A DNA stretch of 21,181 nt, taken from positions 1 to 21,181 of the IMG/VR virus record IMGVR_UViG_3300037119_004555. One strand, written 5' to 3'. The stretch comes from a virus. The position numbers were made by a program, and so were the translations under genes. Positions within the stretch are counted from its first letter, which is position 1. Every line of letters begins with the position of its first letter. The notes under the pieces are model-generated. The model had not been told where the DNA came from. It did not search any database and was given only the letters and a program-made list of their open reading frames with translations. Shown here piece after piece: positions 1 to 6,976 of the stretch.

Positions 1-269
1 GCATCGTTCACGACATACAAGAGGTAGCTTGGAAACCCATTAAGGGCAGCGAAGTCTACCAACCGAAGTTGGAAATATCTAATCGCGATTACTTAGCCTG
101 TTTAAAGTATGCACTAGCCACGAATCTTACATTCGAGGGAGCCAAACGCCGAGTAATTAGGCCAGCTGGCGGTCGCTCAGAGTGGAGGGGCCCGCAGCGC
201 AAGCAAGGCACCTTCGAGGCTAGATGGCAGCGCGACCGTAAGCCTAAGGACGATTTTGACGACTTTTAG
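1..269 (+). CDS. 3' end of probable terminase large subunit (partial)
   Basis: An open frame enters from the left edge (frame starting at base 3) and stops at TAG 267-269. It encodes about 88 C-terminal residues, so the gene start lies outside the window. A TTG at 70 could serve as a start, but the frame stays open upstream, so truncation by the window edge is the better reading. The segment NRDYLACLKYALATNL resembles the helix near the end of large terminase nuclease domains. The tail is rich in Arg, Gly and Trp and ends in an acidic run. The main support is position: a terminase large subunit directly upstream of the portal is the usual phage order. No catalytic motif is visible in this fragment, so another packaging or head protein is possible. 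Confidence 0.5.
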   Translation, partial: IVHDIQEVAWKPIKGSEVYQPKLEISNRDYLACLKYALATNLTFEGAKRRVIRPAGGRSEWRGPQRKQGTFEARWQRDRKPKDDFDDF

Positions 270-340
270 GAGGCGTACGCGCCTTGCTTTCCAGCTGATA
301 AACTAACACCGCCCGCTCCGACGGGCCGGGGAACGGAAAC
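270..340 (+). promoter_or_regulatory. intergenic regulatory region before the portal gene
   Basis: This 71-base gap holds the hairpin at 271-284, the heptamer CTTTCCA (287-293) and an AT-rich GATAAACTAA. It also holds a second GC-only stem, GCCCG (311-315) with CGGGC (322-326), just upstream of the portal start. The same order of hairpin, CTTTCCA and A/T-rich block recurs at 4034-4070 and 11680-11708. A promoter or processing site is inferred from that recurrence. No good sigma-70 -35/-10 pair is visible. Confidence 0.35.
271..284 (+). terminator. hairpin after the terminase-like stop codon
   Basis: AGGCG (271-275) pairs with CGCCT (280-284) around a TACG loop, with a possible G-T extension. 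It begins two bases after the stop codon and is followed by the T-rich TTGCTTTCC. It could be a weak terminator or an RNA processing site. The stem is short and there is no uninterrupted T run. Confidence 0.3.
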
Positions 341-2539
341 ATGAAAGATGACAAAGAGGCCTTAGAGGGCCGCAAGCATACTCTGAAGGGCGAGATACCT
401 GAAGCGCCCCTACGCGACCAAATTCCTAAAAAGCTAGCCAAGCAGCTTGGTGCGCTTAATGTTGCGTCGATAGTTACAAATACCTGGAACGCCGGCAACG
501 CTAATCGCGCGAAGCGCTTAAAGACCCAGCGTGAACTATTGCAAGAATTCGAAGAATTTATTGAGCCTATCTATGATGCGCCTTACAGCTGGAGCTCCAC
601 CTTACACCTTCCAGTAGCGTACACCATTTGTCGTACATTCCATTCACGCATGAACGCCGCCCTCATGAGCCAAGATCCACCTTTTACTGTGATGGCGCGT
701 AAAGAAGCCAACATGGACCGTGCGCCACTCGTACAAGATTTAATGCGTTACTCCACTAAAGAGTGGGCCAATGAACATACCGGCATCGAAGAAGTTGTAG
801 ATCGTTGGATCTGGAACTGGGTGACCGGCGGTCGTGGCATCGTTAAGTATCGTTGGGAACAAAAGTATTCACGCTTCATAGATGTAGTTCAGGTTCAGAA
901 GCCAGGCCCAACACAATTCGTAGTAGACGAGCAGGGCATGGAACAAGCACAGCCAACACTCAAGATGGTTGATGAAGAGCAAGAAGTAGTAATCCCTTGC
1001 TTCGTCGGCCCGAGCGTCGAGCTAGTTCAGGAAGAAGATTTACTTATCGTTGGCGGCGACGGCGACGTCGACAAAGCCGACTCCGTGATCCACCAACAGT
1101 TCCTCACCGCAAGCGAATTGTGGACACTATCTGACAAAGGTATCTTTGATGAAGAGGCAGTAAAGCAGGTAATCGGCGGCGGCGCTGACATGCTCTCAAG
1201 CGACGTTACAGGCATGAACAAGATGGAGCGTAATTCGATTAGCGGCAACGGTAGCTTAGATGTGCCGTACGATTTAGACAGGTACCGCGTCCTTGAAGCT
1301 TACGTTCGTATGGACGTCGACGGCTCTGGTATTAATTCAGATATTATCGTTTGGGTCGCTGCGAATTCGCGCGCTCTGCTGCGTGCTACTTATTTATTTA
1401 GAGTTAGTAAATCAGGTAAACGACCATTTGCTTGCATCGACTTTCACAGACGCACAGGCACAGAGAATCCAGTTGGCCTAGTTGAATTAACATATTCGTT
1501 AACAAAAGAAATAGATGCTATGCACAACATGAAGGTCGACTTCGGCCTCATGACTACTATGCCATTCGGTTTTTATCGCGCCTCTAGTTCTATGGCACAA
1601 GAGCGTATACCGTTCGAGCCCGGCGCTCTCATCCCTGTAGATAATCCACAGGCTGATGTGTACTTTCCTAATTTAGGAAGTAGGACAGCGTTTGGTTTCC
1701 AGGAAGAAGCAGCACTTTATTCTTACATTGAACGCATGACCTCAGTGAGCGACATGTCTTTAGGCGTGTTAGGCGCTCAGGGTGCCGCGCGAACAGCGTC
1801 TGGCGCTCGCATCGTCAACTCAGAATCCAACACCAACTTAGACATATACCTCAAACGCTTAAACAGGGGCTTCCGAAAGCTCTTACATGGCGTTTTCGAG
1901 ATGTTACAAGAGCGAGTCGAGCCTGGAATGCAATTTAGGCTTTTCGGTGACGACGGCCAAAATTACTGGAAAACAGTACGTTCTAGAGAGGAAATTGCTG
2001 GAAGTTTCGATTTTGAATTAGAGCCAAGCTCTGCAAACAGCAATAAGCAGATCCAAGTAGATACTGCTCAGCAGATTTACCAACTTGTACAGAATCCTTT
2101 AGCAATTCAGTTAGGCATTGTTACTCCAAACGAATTCTACGCAGCACTAAAAAATTATTTACAAACTATTGGCGTAAAAGATTTTAGTAAGTTTGTTAAA
2201 AAACCTGAAGGCTTCTCTAGATTGTTTAGTCCTGAGGAAATTGCGAATCGTATTTTAGCTGGCATCGACATCAAGCTCGGACCTGAGCAAGATTTGGAAG
2301 GCTTCGTAAACTACGTGGAGTACTTGTTCACGCACGACGAAATTTTAGGAACCATCAATGAAGAGCAAACTGTATCGCTTGCACGCAAAATGAAAGAAGC
2401 GCAGCAAATGATGAAGGCTCTGCAAGAGATGGCAGCCCAGCAAGCAAACGCACAACAAATGCAAAACAACGCTCAAATGAGCCAACAGCAAACAGCCCCA
2501 GCAGCCGCTAACCCAGCGGTCACTGGCGGCGCAGCTTAA
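341..2539 (+). CDS. portal protein
   Basis: This 732-aa protein has the size and layout of podovirus portal proteins, which form the dodecameric ring at the capsid vertex through which DNA is packaged and ejected. Family-like features include an N-terminal helical segment, a middle part with SSTLHLPVAYTICRTFHSRM and PLVQDLMRYSTKEW, and the stretch SLTKEIDAMHNMKVDFGLMT. The region around residues 455-510 is Gly- and Ser-rich (MSLGVLGAQGAARTASGARI), as seen in P22-like portals. The last 60 or so residues are Gln-, Met- and Ala-rich and probably helical, like a portal barrel or flexible tail. The gene lies between the terminase-like fragment and the scaffold, as expected. The start ATG follows a GGGGAACGGA stretch that could serve as ribosome binding site. 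The call rests on recognition by eye and gene order. Confidence 0.85.
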   Translation: MKDDKEALEGRKHTLKGEIPEAPLRDQIPKKLAKQLGALNVASIVTNTWNAGNANRAKRLKTQRELLQEFEEFIEPIYDAPYSWSSTLHLPVAYTICRTFHSRMNAALMSQDPPFTVMARKEANMDRAPLVQDLMRYSTKEWANEHTGIEEVVDRWIWNWVTGGRGIVKYRWEQKYSRFIDVVQVQKPGPTQFVVDEQGMEQAQPTLKMVDEEQEVVIPCFVGPSVELVQEEDLLIVGGDGDVDKADSVIHQQFLTASELWTLSDKGIFDEEAVKQVIGGGADMLSSDVTGMNKMERNSISGNGSLDVPYDLDRYRVLEAYVRMDVDGSGINSDIIVWVAANSRALLRATYLFRVSKSGKRPFACIDFHRRTGTENPVGLVELTYSLTKEIDAMHNMKVDFGLMTTMPFGFYRASSSMAQERIPFEPGALIPVDNPQADVYFPNLGSRTAFGFQEEAALYSYIERMTSVSDMSLGVLGAQGAARTASGARIVNSESNTNLDIYLKRLNRGFRKLLHGVFEMLQERVEPGMQFRLFGDDGQNYWKTVRSREEIAGSFDFELEPSSANSNKQIQVDTAQQIYQLVQNPLAIQLGIVTPNEFYAALKNYLQTIGVKDFSKFVKKPEGFSRLFSPEEIANRILAGIDIKLGPEQDLEGFVNYVEYLFTHDEILGTINEEQTVSLARKMKEAQQMMKALQEMAAQQANAQQMQNNAQMSQQQTAPAAANPAVTGGAA

Positions 2540-2558
2540 TTCGGAGAATTCTTTCCGC

Positions 2559-2801
2559 GTGATAAAATCAAAAATAACGGAAGAAGAACAAGAGGCCTTA
2601 AACGACCTCTTAACTTCGGAAGGTTTCAAAGTCTTGGTCAAGTCTATATTGCCTGTCTACTTAGAAGGACAGCAACAACGCGTTTTAACCGTCAACTTAC
2701 CAGACAACAACTCTTCACGATTGATTACTTTAGAACTTGCGAAGCTGCAGGGCGCGCAAGGACTAGTTAACTTTATTAAAGCCCTCAAGGCATCGAACTA
2801 G
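2559..2801 (+). CDS. hypothetical small protein between portal and scaffold
   Basis: This 80-aa protein starts with GTG at 2559; CGGAGA at 2542-2547 is a plausible ribosome binding site. It is mostly helical by composition, with acidic and Leu-rich segments (TEEEQEALNDLLTSEGFKVL) and a short basic/Gln segment. No signal peptide or membrane segment is visible. Small proteins here in other phages include head assembly and chaperone-like factors, but nothing in this sequence identifies one. It sits 19 bases after the portal stop and is likely co-transcribed with it. The function is unknown. Confidence 0.7.
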   Translation: MIKSKITEEEQEALNDLLTSEGFKVLVKSILPVYLEGQQQRVLTVNLPDNNSSRLITLELAKLQGAQGLVNFIKALKASN

Positions 2802-2854
2802 CCTTAATAGTTTGCTCAGCATGCCAGGCTGTAAAAAGGGCAATGGAACTATGA

Positions 2855-3586
2855 ATGGACCAACAGGACCAACAGGGCAGCGCCGCGCCCGCAAGCGACG
2901 AAACGGCAGCCGTAAGCGCCGAAATACAAGTGAAGAATCTCCACTCAGAGATGTCACGCAAAACGCAAAAACTCTCAGAGGACAATCAACGTCTCTCGCA
3001 ACAGCTGACAGAGCTAACAAATCAGCTGAAGAGCCGAAACCAGCCAGCAAGTGGTTCACAGTCAGACGACGAGGATTTAGAGACACTAGCATATCGTGAT
3101 CCAAAAGCGTATGCGAAGAAGGTTGAAGATCGTGCGGCCAGTAAGGCTGACGAGCGAGTAAGAAGCGCACTGAACCAACAGCAACAAAACAATGCGATGC
3201 TGAACCAACTTATCAGTGAGTATCCAGAGCTTAATGATAATTCAAGCGAGCTTACTGTTAAGGCGTTAGAGATTTATAAAAACATGCCAGACCACGAGAA
3301 GGCTACAAGTACTGCATACAAGATTGCAGTTCGCGACGCTGCAGCGGAAGTTGGCGTACTCCCCAAATCAAAACGAAAAACTAATAACAACGACAGTTAC
3401 GTTGGCGGTGGAAGCGGAAGCGTGAACGCTCGTAAAGGCGCTTCGGGGCCAAGCGATGTCGATGTGAAAACATTAGAATTTGCTGAGCGATTAGGCGTGA
3501 ACATCAAAGATAAAAAAATAGTTGAACGATTAAAACAACGAGCGGCCAGAAAAACTTGGAACCGCTATGAATCTTCGGAGAGTTAA
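2855..3586 (+). CDS. probable capsid scaffolding protein
   Basis: This 243-aa protein is highly charged and Gln/Ser-rich. A predicted coiled coil at about residues 30-65 (repeated LSEDNQRLSQQLTELTNQLK) is followed by an acidic linker and then a helical segment with ALNQQQQNNAMLNQLISEYP. The C-terminus is basic and ends near residues 215-243 with KKIVERLKQRAARKTWNRY. A coiled-coil body with a basic C-terminal helix that contacts the capsid shell is typical of phage scaffolds. The position between portal and major capsid also fits. The ATG at 2855 gives MDQQDQQGSAA; an ATG at 2851 lies in another frame. The Shine-Dalgarno site is weak. A capsid maturation protease is unlikely because no catalytic motif is seen. 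Confidence 0.7.
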   Translation: MDQQDQQGSAAPASDETAAVSAEIQVKNLHSEMSRKTQKLSEDNQRLSQQLTELTNQLKSRNQPASGSQSDDEDLETLAYRDPKAYAKKVEDRAASKADERVRSALNQQQQNNAMLNQLISEYPELNDNSSELTVKALEIYKNMPDHEKATSTAYKIAVRDAAAEVGVLPKSKRKTNNNDSYVGGGSGSVNARKGASGPSDVDVKTLEFAERLGVNIKDKKIVERLKQRAARKTWNRYESSES

Positions 3587-3589
3587 ACA

Positions 3590-4042
3590 ATGGCCACTAA
3601 ACCAACATTAAAAGACAAAGAAGCAGTAAGCACTACTCCCCTCTATGACCCAGCAATGTCACTAGATCCGTTTGCAGTTCATCCTGCACTCTTAGAGGAC
3701 ATTAAGCAGAAGAATCTGGCTCACCGCTGGATTAATGCGAAAAAGTTTAAAGATAACTATGGCTACGATTCTAGACAGTGGACGCCGTACAAACCAGACG
3801 TAAAAATAACCTCTTCAATGGAATATTTTGGATATGCAGATCCAGAGGGCTTTATCCGTCGTGGTGACTCCCTTTTAGCTGTTCAACCAATGGCGATTAA
3901 GGAGCGTAGAAGCGCTCAAATAAGCCAAAAGACTCAACATTCAGCTAAAGCACATAGACAGGCGTCTAAGGCACAATTAGAGAGTGCGCTTAAATCTACA
4001 GGCGATTCGAAGGCTAAAGTTCACGAAGGATACGACGACTAA
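3590..4042 (+). CDS. hypothetical head-cassette protein
   Basis: This 150-aa protein has a recognisable middle block: HRWINAKKFKDNYGYDSRQW (residues about 44-63), then YFGYADPEGFIRRGDSLLAV. Blocks of this kind are common in small proteins lying between scaffold and capsid genes in uncultured tailed phages. The C-terminal third is basic, Gln- and Ser-rich and probably helical. The start is supported by GGAGAG at about 3576, and only three bases separate it from the scaffold stop. A minor head or connector role is inferred from position only. The stop codon TAA forms the loop of a small hairpin. Confidence 0.7.
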   Translation: MATKPTLKDKEAVSTTPLYDPAMSLDPFAVHPALLEDIKQKNLAHRWINAKKFKDNYGYDSRQWTPYKPDVKITSSMEYFGYADPEGFIRRGDSLLAVQPMAIKERRSAQISQKTQHSAKAHRQASKAQLESALKSTGDSKAKVHEGYDD

Positions 4043-4047
4043 TCGTC
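4034..4047 (+). terminator. hairpin spanning the stop codon of the 150-aa gene
   Basis: GACGA (4034-4038) pairs with TCGTC (4043-4047). The loop CTAA contains the stop codon of the preceding gene. CCCGTCCCTTTCC follows. It resembles the hairpins at 271-284 and 11680-11692. It is too short and lacks the T run needed to be called a classic terminator. Confidence 0.28.
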
Positions 4048-4137
4048 CCCGTCCCTTTCCATAATGTAGACTCCTCTTAACACGTCGCGTCAGCGGGCAT
4101 TTCGCTCTCGGCGCGCACCAAATTAGGAGGGGCTACG
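4043..4137 (+). promoter_or_regulatory. intergenic regulatory region before the capsid genes
   Basis: This 95-base gap is the longest non-coding stretch in the window. It holds CTTTCCA (4055-4061) directly joined to TAATG, so that CATAAT (4060-4065) matches a -10 box at five of six positions. It also holds a GC-rich part with a weak AGCG/CGCT stem (4092-4106). It ends in a very strong Shine-Dalgarno AGGAGGGG (4125-4132), five bases from ATG 4138. High expression of the decoration and capsid genes is expected. A promoter is inferred; no convincing -35 box was found. Confidence 0.4.
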
Positions 4138-4632
4138 ATGGCCAACCAAGACAGACCACGAGGGTTCGAACCTTACGGTCGAGTTAAACAATGTAATGAA
4201 TACGACGCTAGCGCGATTTGCTATCCCGGCGACCTACTTAAACTAAAAAGTGATGGAACAGTTGAGCCCGCAGCAGCCGGCGCCGCACAAGCAATGGGCG
4301 TAGCTTTGAATTACTGCGCTTCTGGCGGAAAAGTTCTCGTCGCTGATGACCCCACACAATTGTTCATCGCACAAGTCAACGGAGCATCAGTCGATGCAGC
4401 CACTGATTTGAATTTGAATTACGACATCTCTGTCGGAACAGCTTCAACACTTTTCCAACGATCAATGATGGAGATCGCGCACGCATCTGGTGCCACCGAC
4501 TCAAACTTACCCCTAAAAGTTTTGCGAATTACTAAAGAGATCAACAACGCCTTGGGCGCTGATGTTGATGTTGTTTGTTTAATTAATAACCACGCTTACA
4601 AAGGCGGCGGCGTCGGAAGCCTAGGAGTATAA
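4138..4632 (+). CDS. probable capsid decoration or cement protein
   Basis: This 164-aa protein begins MANQDRPRGFEPYGRVKQ. It shows the pattern of phage head-stabilising proteins: an N-terminal arm, a PGDLLKLKSDGTVEPA segment, and a Gly/Ala-rich beta core with IAQVNGASVDAATDLNLNYD. It ends VCLINNHAYKGGG. Such proteins sit just before the major capsid gene and bind the outside of the mature head. The strongest ribosome binding site in the window precedes it, consistent with a product needed in hundreds of copies. It lies only four bases before the capsid gene. A head fibre or other abundant capsid accessory is an alternative. Confidence 0.65.
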   Translation: MANQDRPRGFEPYGRVKQCNEYDASAICYPGDLLKLKSDGTVEPAAAGAAQAMGVALNYCASGGKVLVADDPTQLFIAQVNGASVDAATDLNLNYDISVGTASTLFQRSMMEIAHASGATDSNLPLKVLRITKEINNALGADVDVVCLINNHAYKGGGVGSLGV

Positions 4633-4636
4633 GAAT

Positions 4637-5560
4637 ATGTCAGCACCAGTTTTTGTAAGAGCAAATTATGGCGATCTTTTTGGCTCAACGATGCTTCCAG
4701 TTTTGGAAGAAGTTTTTTGGAGCGAACTGCAACGAGCAGGTAATAACCGAGAAAAGATCTTTAAAACAGTAAGCACTGATCGAGATATTTACCAATCAAC
4801 AGAGATGCATGATTTGCCTCTCTTCTCAGAAATCGCGGAAGGCACTGATTATTCATACAGCCGTCCTCGTCAAGGAAACGATAAGACTATGACCGTATTG
4901 AAATACGGACTGGGCTTCTCAATTTCTGAAGAGGCAGTTGATGATGGTAAGTTCGATTTCATCGCGGACGCTGTTAGAAAGATGGCACGCTCTGGAAAAG
5001 AAAGCCAAGAAATTTCTGGAATGAACGTACTTAACAACGGTTTTTCTACTGCCACTGTTGCAGATGGATTGGCCCTGTTTCACGTAGCTCACTTGTTGCC
5101 ATCAGGACTTACTTTCCGAAATCGCGCAAGCACAGACGTTGATCTTTCTCCTGCAAATTTAGATTCAGCTCTTCAGGATTTTGACACTCAATTTATTGGC
5201 GATACTGGCATAATCTATGCTTCTAAAGCTAAAAAATTAGTCGTGCATCCCTCTAATTATCGATATGCAAAAGAGATCATAGGATCTGACCTTAAAGCAG
5301 ATAGCATGGACAACAACATGAACTCTCTGGCTTCTGAGGGCATCCAAGTCATCTCTTCTCCGCACATCACTGATTCTGATTCTTGGTTCTTGCTTGGTGA
5401 TTCTAGCGAAACTGGACTTCGTATTATCTCTCGTAAACCAATGGAAACAAAAAGTGACGAATCTTTTGACAACGACGCTATCAAGTACAAATCACGATAT
5501 AGAGAAGTTGTTGGAGCAGTTCACGCATTAGCAGCTTGGGGCACCTCAGGCGGGGCGTAA
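4637..5560 (+). CDS. major capsid protein
   Basis: This 307-aa protein has the length and motif order of HK97-fold capsid proteins of the Mu gpT-like type. The N-terminal arm has FGSTMLPVLEEVFWSELQ. A middle part has MTVLKYGLGFSISEEAVDDG, and the region GLALFHVAHLLPSGLTFRN resembles the conserved loop in which the new coat gene product is processed or folded. Near residue 205 the HPSNYRYAKEII block is characteristic of this group. The C-terminus has KYKSRYREVVGAVHALAAWG. Its position after scaffold and decoration genes and its good Shine-Dalgarno (AGGAG at 4623-4627) support the call. No separate maturation protease is seen in the window. A co-chaperonin gene on the other strand may assist its folding (inference). 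Confidence 0.85.
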   Translation: MSAPVFVRANYGDLFGSTMLPVLEEVFWSELQRAGNNREKIFKTVSTDRDIYQSTEMHDLPLFSEIAEGTDYSYSRPRQGNDKTMTVLKYGLGFSISEEAVDDGKFDFIADAVRKMARSGKESQEISGMNVLNNGFSTATVADGLALFHVAHLLPSGLTFRNRASTDVDLSPANLDSALQDFDTQFIGDTGIIYASKAKKLVVHPSNYRYAKEIIGSDLKADSMDNNMNSLASEGIQVISSPHITDSDSWFLLGDSSETGLRIISRKPMETKSDESFDNDAIKYKSRYREVVGAVHALAAWGTSGGA

Positions 5561-5562
5561 TC

Positions 5563-5961
5563 ATGTCTACTACGATCTCAAGGATTACCTGTGCTGGCTT
5601 GACCAACACAGGCACTCTTGTGCAAACAGGAGCTGTATCTTTTGGAGCAGTCACCGCAGCCACTAGCTTAGCAGTCGGTGGCGGTACAGCTATTACAAAG
5701 ATACTTAAAGGCACCGTTTCAGTTACGGTTGCAGCAGGCTTAGCAGCTGCTGAAGAGGACATCTCAGTTACCATCGCTGGCTTAGGTGTCACTGATGTAA
5801 TTGTTTTAACTCCCCTAAATGCGGGCATGGAAACTGGCGTTGCAATCGTTGGAGCTTGGTGTTCAGTCGCAGGCACAATGAAGATTCGCATTTCCAATGT
5901 TCATACTAGTACTTTGACTGGCAGCACTTCCCTTTGGAACTACTGCGTAATTCAGAGTTAA
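5563..5961 (+). CDS. small beta-rich virion protein, paralogue 1
   Basis: This 132-aa protein is read from ATG 5563, two bases after the capsid stop, with AGGCGGGG as ribosome binding site. The upstream in-frame extension to 5536 overlaps the capsid gene and was rejected. It is rich in Val, Thr, Ala and Gly. It ends with the pattern LTPLNAGMETGVAIVGAWCS, then MKIRISN, then WNYCVIQS. Short proteins of this pattern occur in structural cassettes of many tailed phages and are probably all-beta virion components. The next gene is a clear paralogue along its full length. Decoration or tail-surface location is inferred. Confidence 0.75.
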   Translation: MSTTISRITCAGLTNTGTLVQTGAVSFGAVTAATSLAVGGGTAITKILKGTVSVTVAAGLAAAEEDISVTIAGLGVTDVIVLTPLNAGMETGVAIVGAWCSVAGTMKIRISNVHTSTLTGSTSLWNYCVIQS

Positions 5962-5966
5962 TTAGT

Positions 5967-6374
5967 ATGTCTACTACAAGATCTAGAATTACCTGTGCAG
6001 GCGTTACTAATACGGGAACGCTTGTGCAAACAGGCGCTGCTGCACTTCCGGGCACTGTCGCGGCAACAACTAGTATTGCTGTAGGCACTAGTGGAACAGC
6101 TATTACAAAAATGATTAAAGGAATTGTCGAAGTTACTTTAGCTGCAACCGCAGCTGACGCAGAAGAAACAGTTCAAGTAACGATCACTGGAGCAGGCACT
6201 ACAGATGCGCTTCGAATCACTCCGCTCGATGCTGCAATGGAAACAGGAGTAGCTGTTGTAGCTGCATGGGTATCCGCAGCTGATACAGTGAAAATTAGAG
6301 TCTCAAATAGAAATGCCGTAAGCGCCCTCAACGGGTCTACAGCAAATTGGAATTACTGTCTTATACAAAGTTAA
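5967..6374 (+). CDS. small beta-rich virion protein, paralogue 2
   Basis: This 135-aa protein starts at ATG 5967, five bases after its paralogue. The two share the N-terminal pattern MSTTxSRITCAGxTNTGTLV, the TAITKxxKG segment, TPLxAxMETGVA, KIRxSN and the ending WNYCxIQS. The DNA has diverged at many third positions, so the duplication is not recent. The second copy lacks Cys in the GAWCS segment (AAWVS instead). Both may form mixed oligomers on the particle, or one copy may have specialised. There is no enzyme motif. The start context lacks a strong Shine-Dalgarno, so coupling to the upstream stop is likely. Confidence 0.75.
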   Translation: MSTTRSRITCAGVTNTGTLVQTGAAALPGTVAATTSIAVGTSGTAITKMIKGIVEVTLAATAADAEETVQVTITGAGTTDALRITPLDAAMETGVAVVAAWVSAADTVKIRVSNRNAVSALNGSTANWNYCLIQS

Positions 6375-6390
6375 TGGAGTGGTTTAAATT

Positions 6391-6657
6391 ATGGCTAACG
6401 GTAGAGGCGCAAATGTATATTATGTCGACACAGACAATACAACTATTGCTGGCCCAATTCATATCACTGCAATCAAGTATGTAGGCGCGTCTAGCGGCAC
6501 TGCAAATATTAAAGCTGATTCTGATAGCGGCACTATACTCTGGTCTGAAGCAAGTGATACTAATACTTTTAACCAAGTAAATATTCGAACCAATACAAGC
6601 CTCTATGTAAATCTAGCAAATAACGCAGTCATCATCATCTATACCGCTACGAAATAA
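6391..6657 (+). CDS. small probable virion protein
   Basis: This 88-aa protein starts with MANGRGANVYYVDTD and is made of alternating hydrophobic and polar stretches consistent with a small beta-sandwich. GGAG near 6377 precedes the start at ordinary spacing. It has a YVDT element and a C-terminal NNAVIIIYTATK strand that recall the next gene, suggesting distant kinship. No enzyme motif is present. Its place in a run of four small beta-rich genes between capsid and adaptor suggests a virion surface or filler role, which is inference. Confidence 0.65.
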   Translation: MANGRGANVYYVDTDNTTIAGPIHITAIKYVGASSGTANIKADSDSGTILWSEASDTNTFNQVNIRTNTSLYVNLANNAVIIIYTATK

Positions 6658-6669
6658 CGGCGGTGAACA

Positions 6670-6975
6670 ATGGCCAACGCCGTACAATCTAGCTCAGCTT
6701 ACGTAGACACTGCAGGCCTCATTTATACAGGCCGAGTAAAAATAGCCCACATCGTATTTACACCTGACGCCGCTTTCGACGCCCTAGTTCTCCGAGATGG
6801 ATTAACTAATGGTGGAGTCCTAAAACTCTCAATCAAAGCCGCAGTAGCAAAAGACGCTATCCATATTGATTTAAGCACATGTCCAATACAGTTCCAAGAC
6901 GGCGTTTATGCTTCTGTAATTACCGCTGGAGCAATTGCAACCGTTGTATTCACACAACGTGGGGAGGCTGCATAA
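6670..6975 (+). CDS. small probable virion protein
   Basis: This 101-aa protein begins MANAVQSSSAYVDTAG. It contains KIAHIVFTPDAAFDALVLRD and ends with IATVVFTQRGEAA. The layout is a compact beta-rich fold with short loops, as often seen in small virion proteins of aquatic phages. The weak ribosome binding site GGTGA lies at 6662-6666. Its last codons contain GGGGAGG, which acts as the Shine-Dalgarno of the adaptor gene that follows one base later, so translation of the two is probably coupled. The exact role is unknown. Confidence 0.65.
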   Translation: MANAVQSSSAYVDTAGLIYTGRVKIAHIVFTPDAAFDALVLRDGLTNGGVLKLSIKAAVAKDAIHIDLSTCPIQFQDGVYASVITAGAIATVVFTQRGEAA

Positions 6976-6976
6976 C

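Noticed and set aside
2818-2832. CAGC/GCTG stem before the scaffold gene
   Set aside because: Only four pairs with a seven-base loop and no T run; not distinguishable from chance.
2812-3099. 95-aa plus-strand frame overlapping the scaffold gene start
   Set aside because: TTG start, collagen-like GPTGPTG and Arg-rich content from out-of-frame reading of the Gln/Ala-rich scaffold codons. Its ribosome binding context is not better than that of the scaffold.
2763-3170. 135-aa minus-strand frame over the scaffold region
   Set aside because: Isolated minus-strand frame within a continuous plus-strand operon, with biased composition and no start context.
5481-5897. 138-aa minus-strand frame over the first small virion gene
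   Set aside because: Shadow of the Val/Thr/Ala-rich coding frame; no supporting context.
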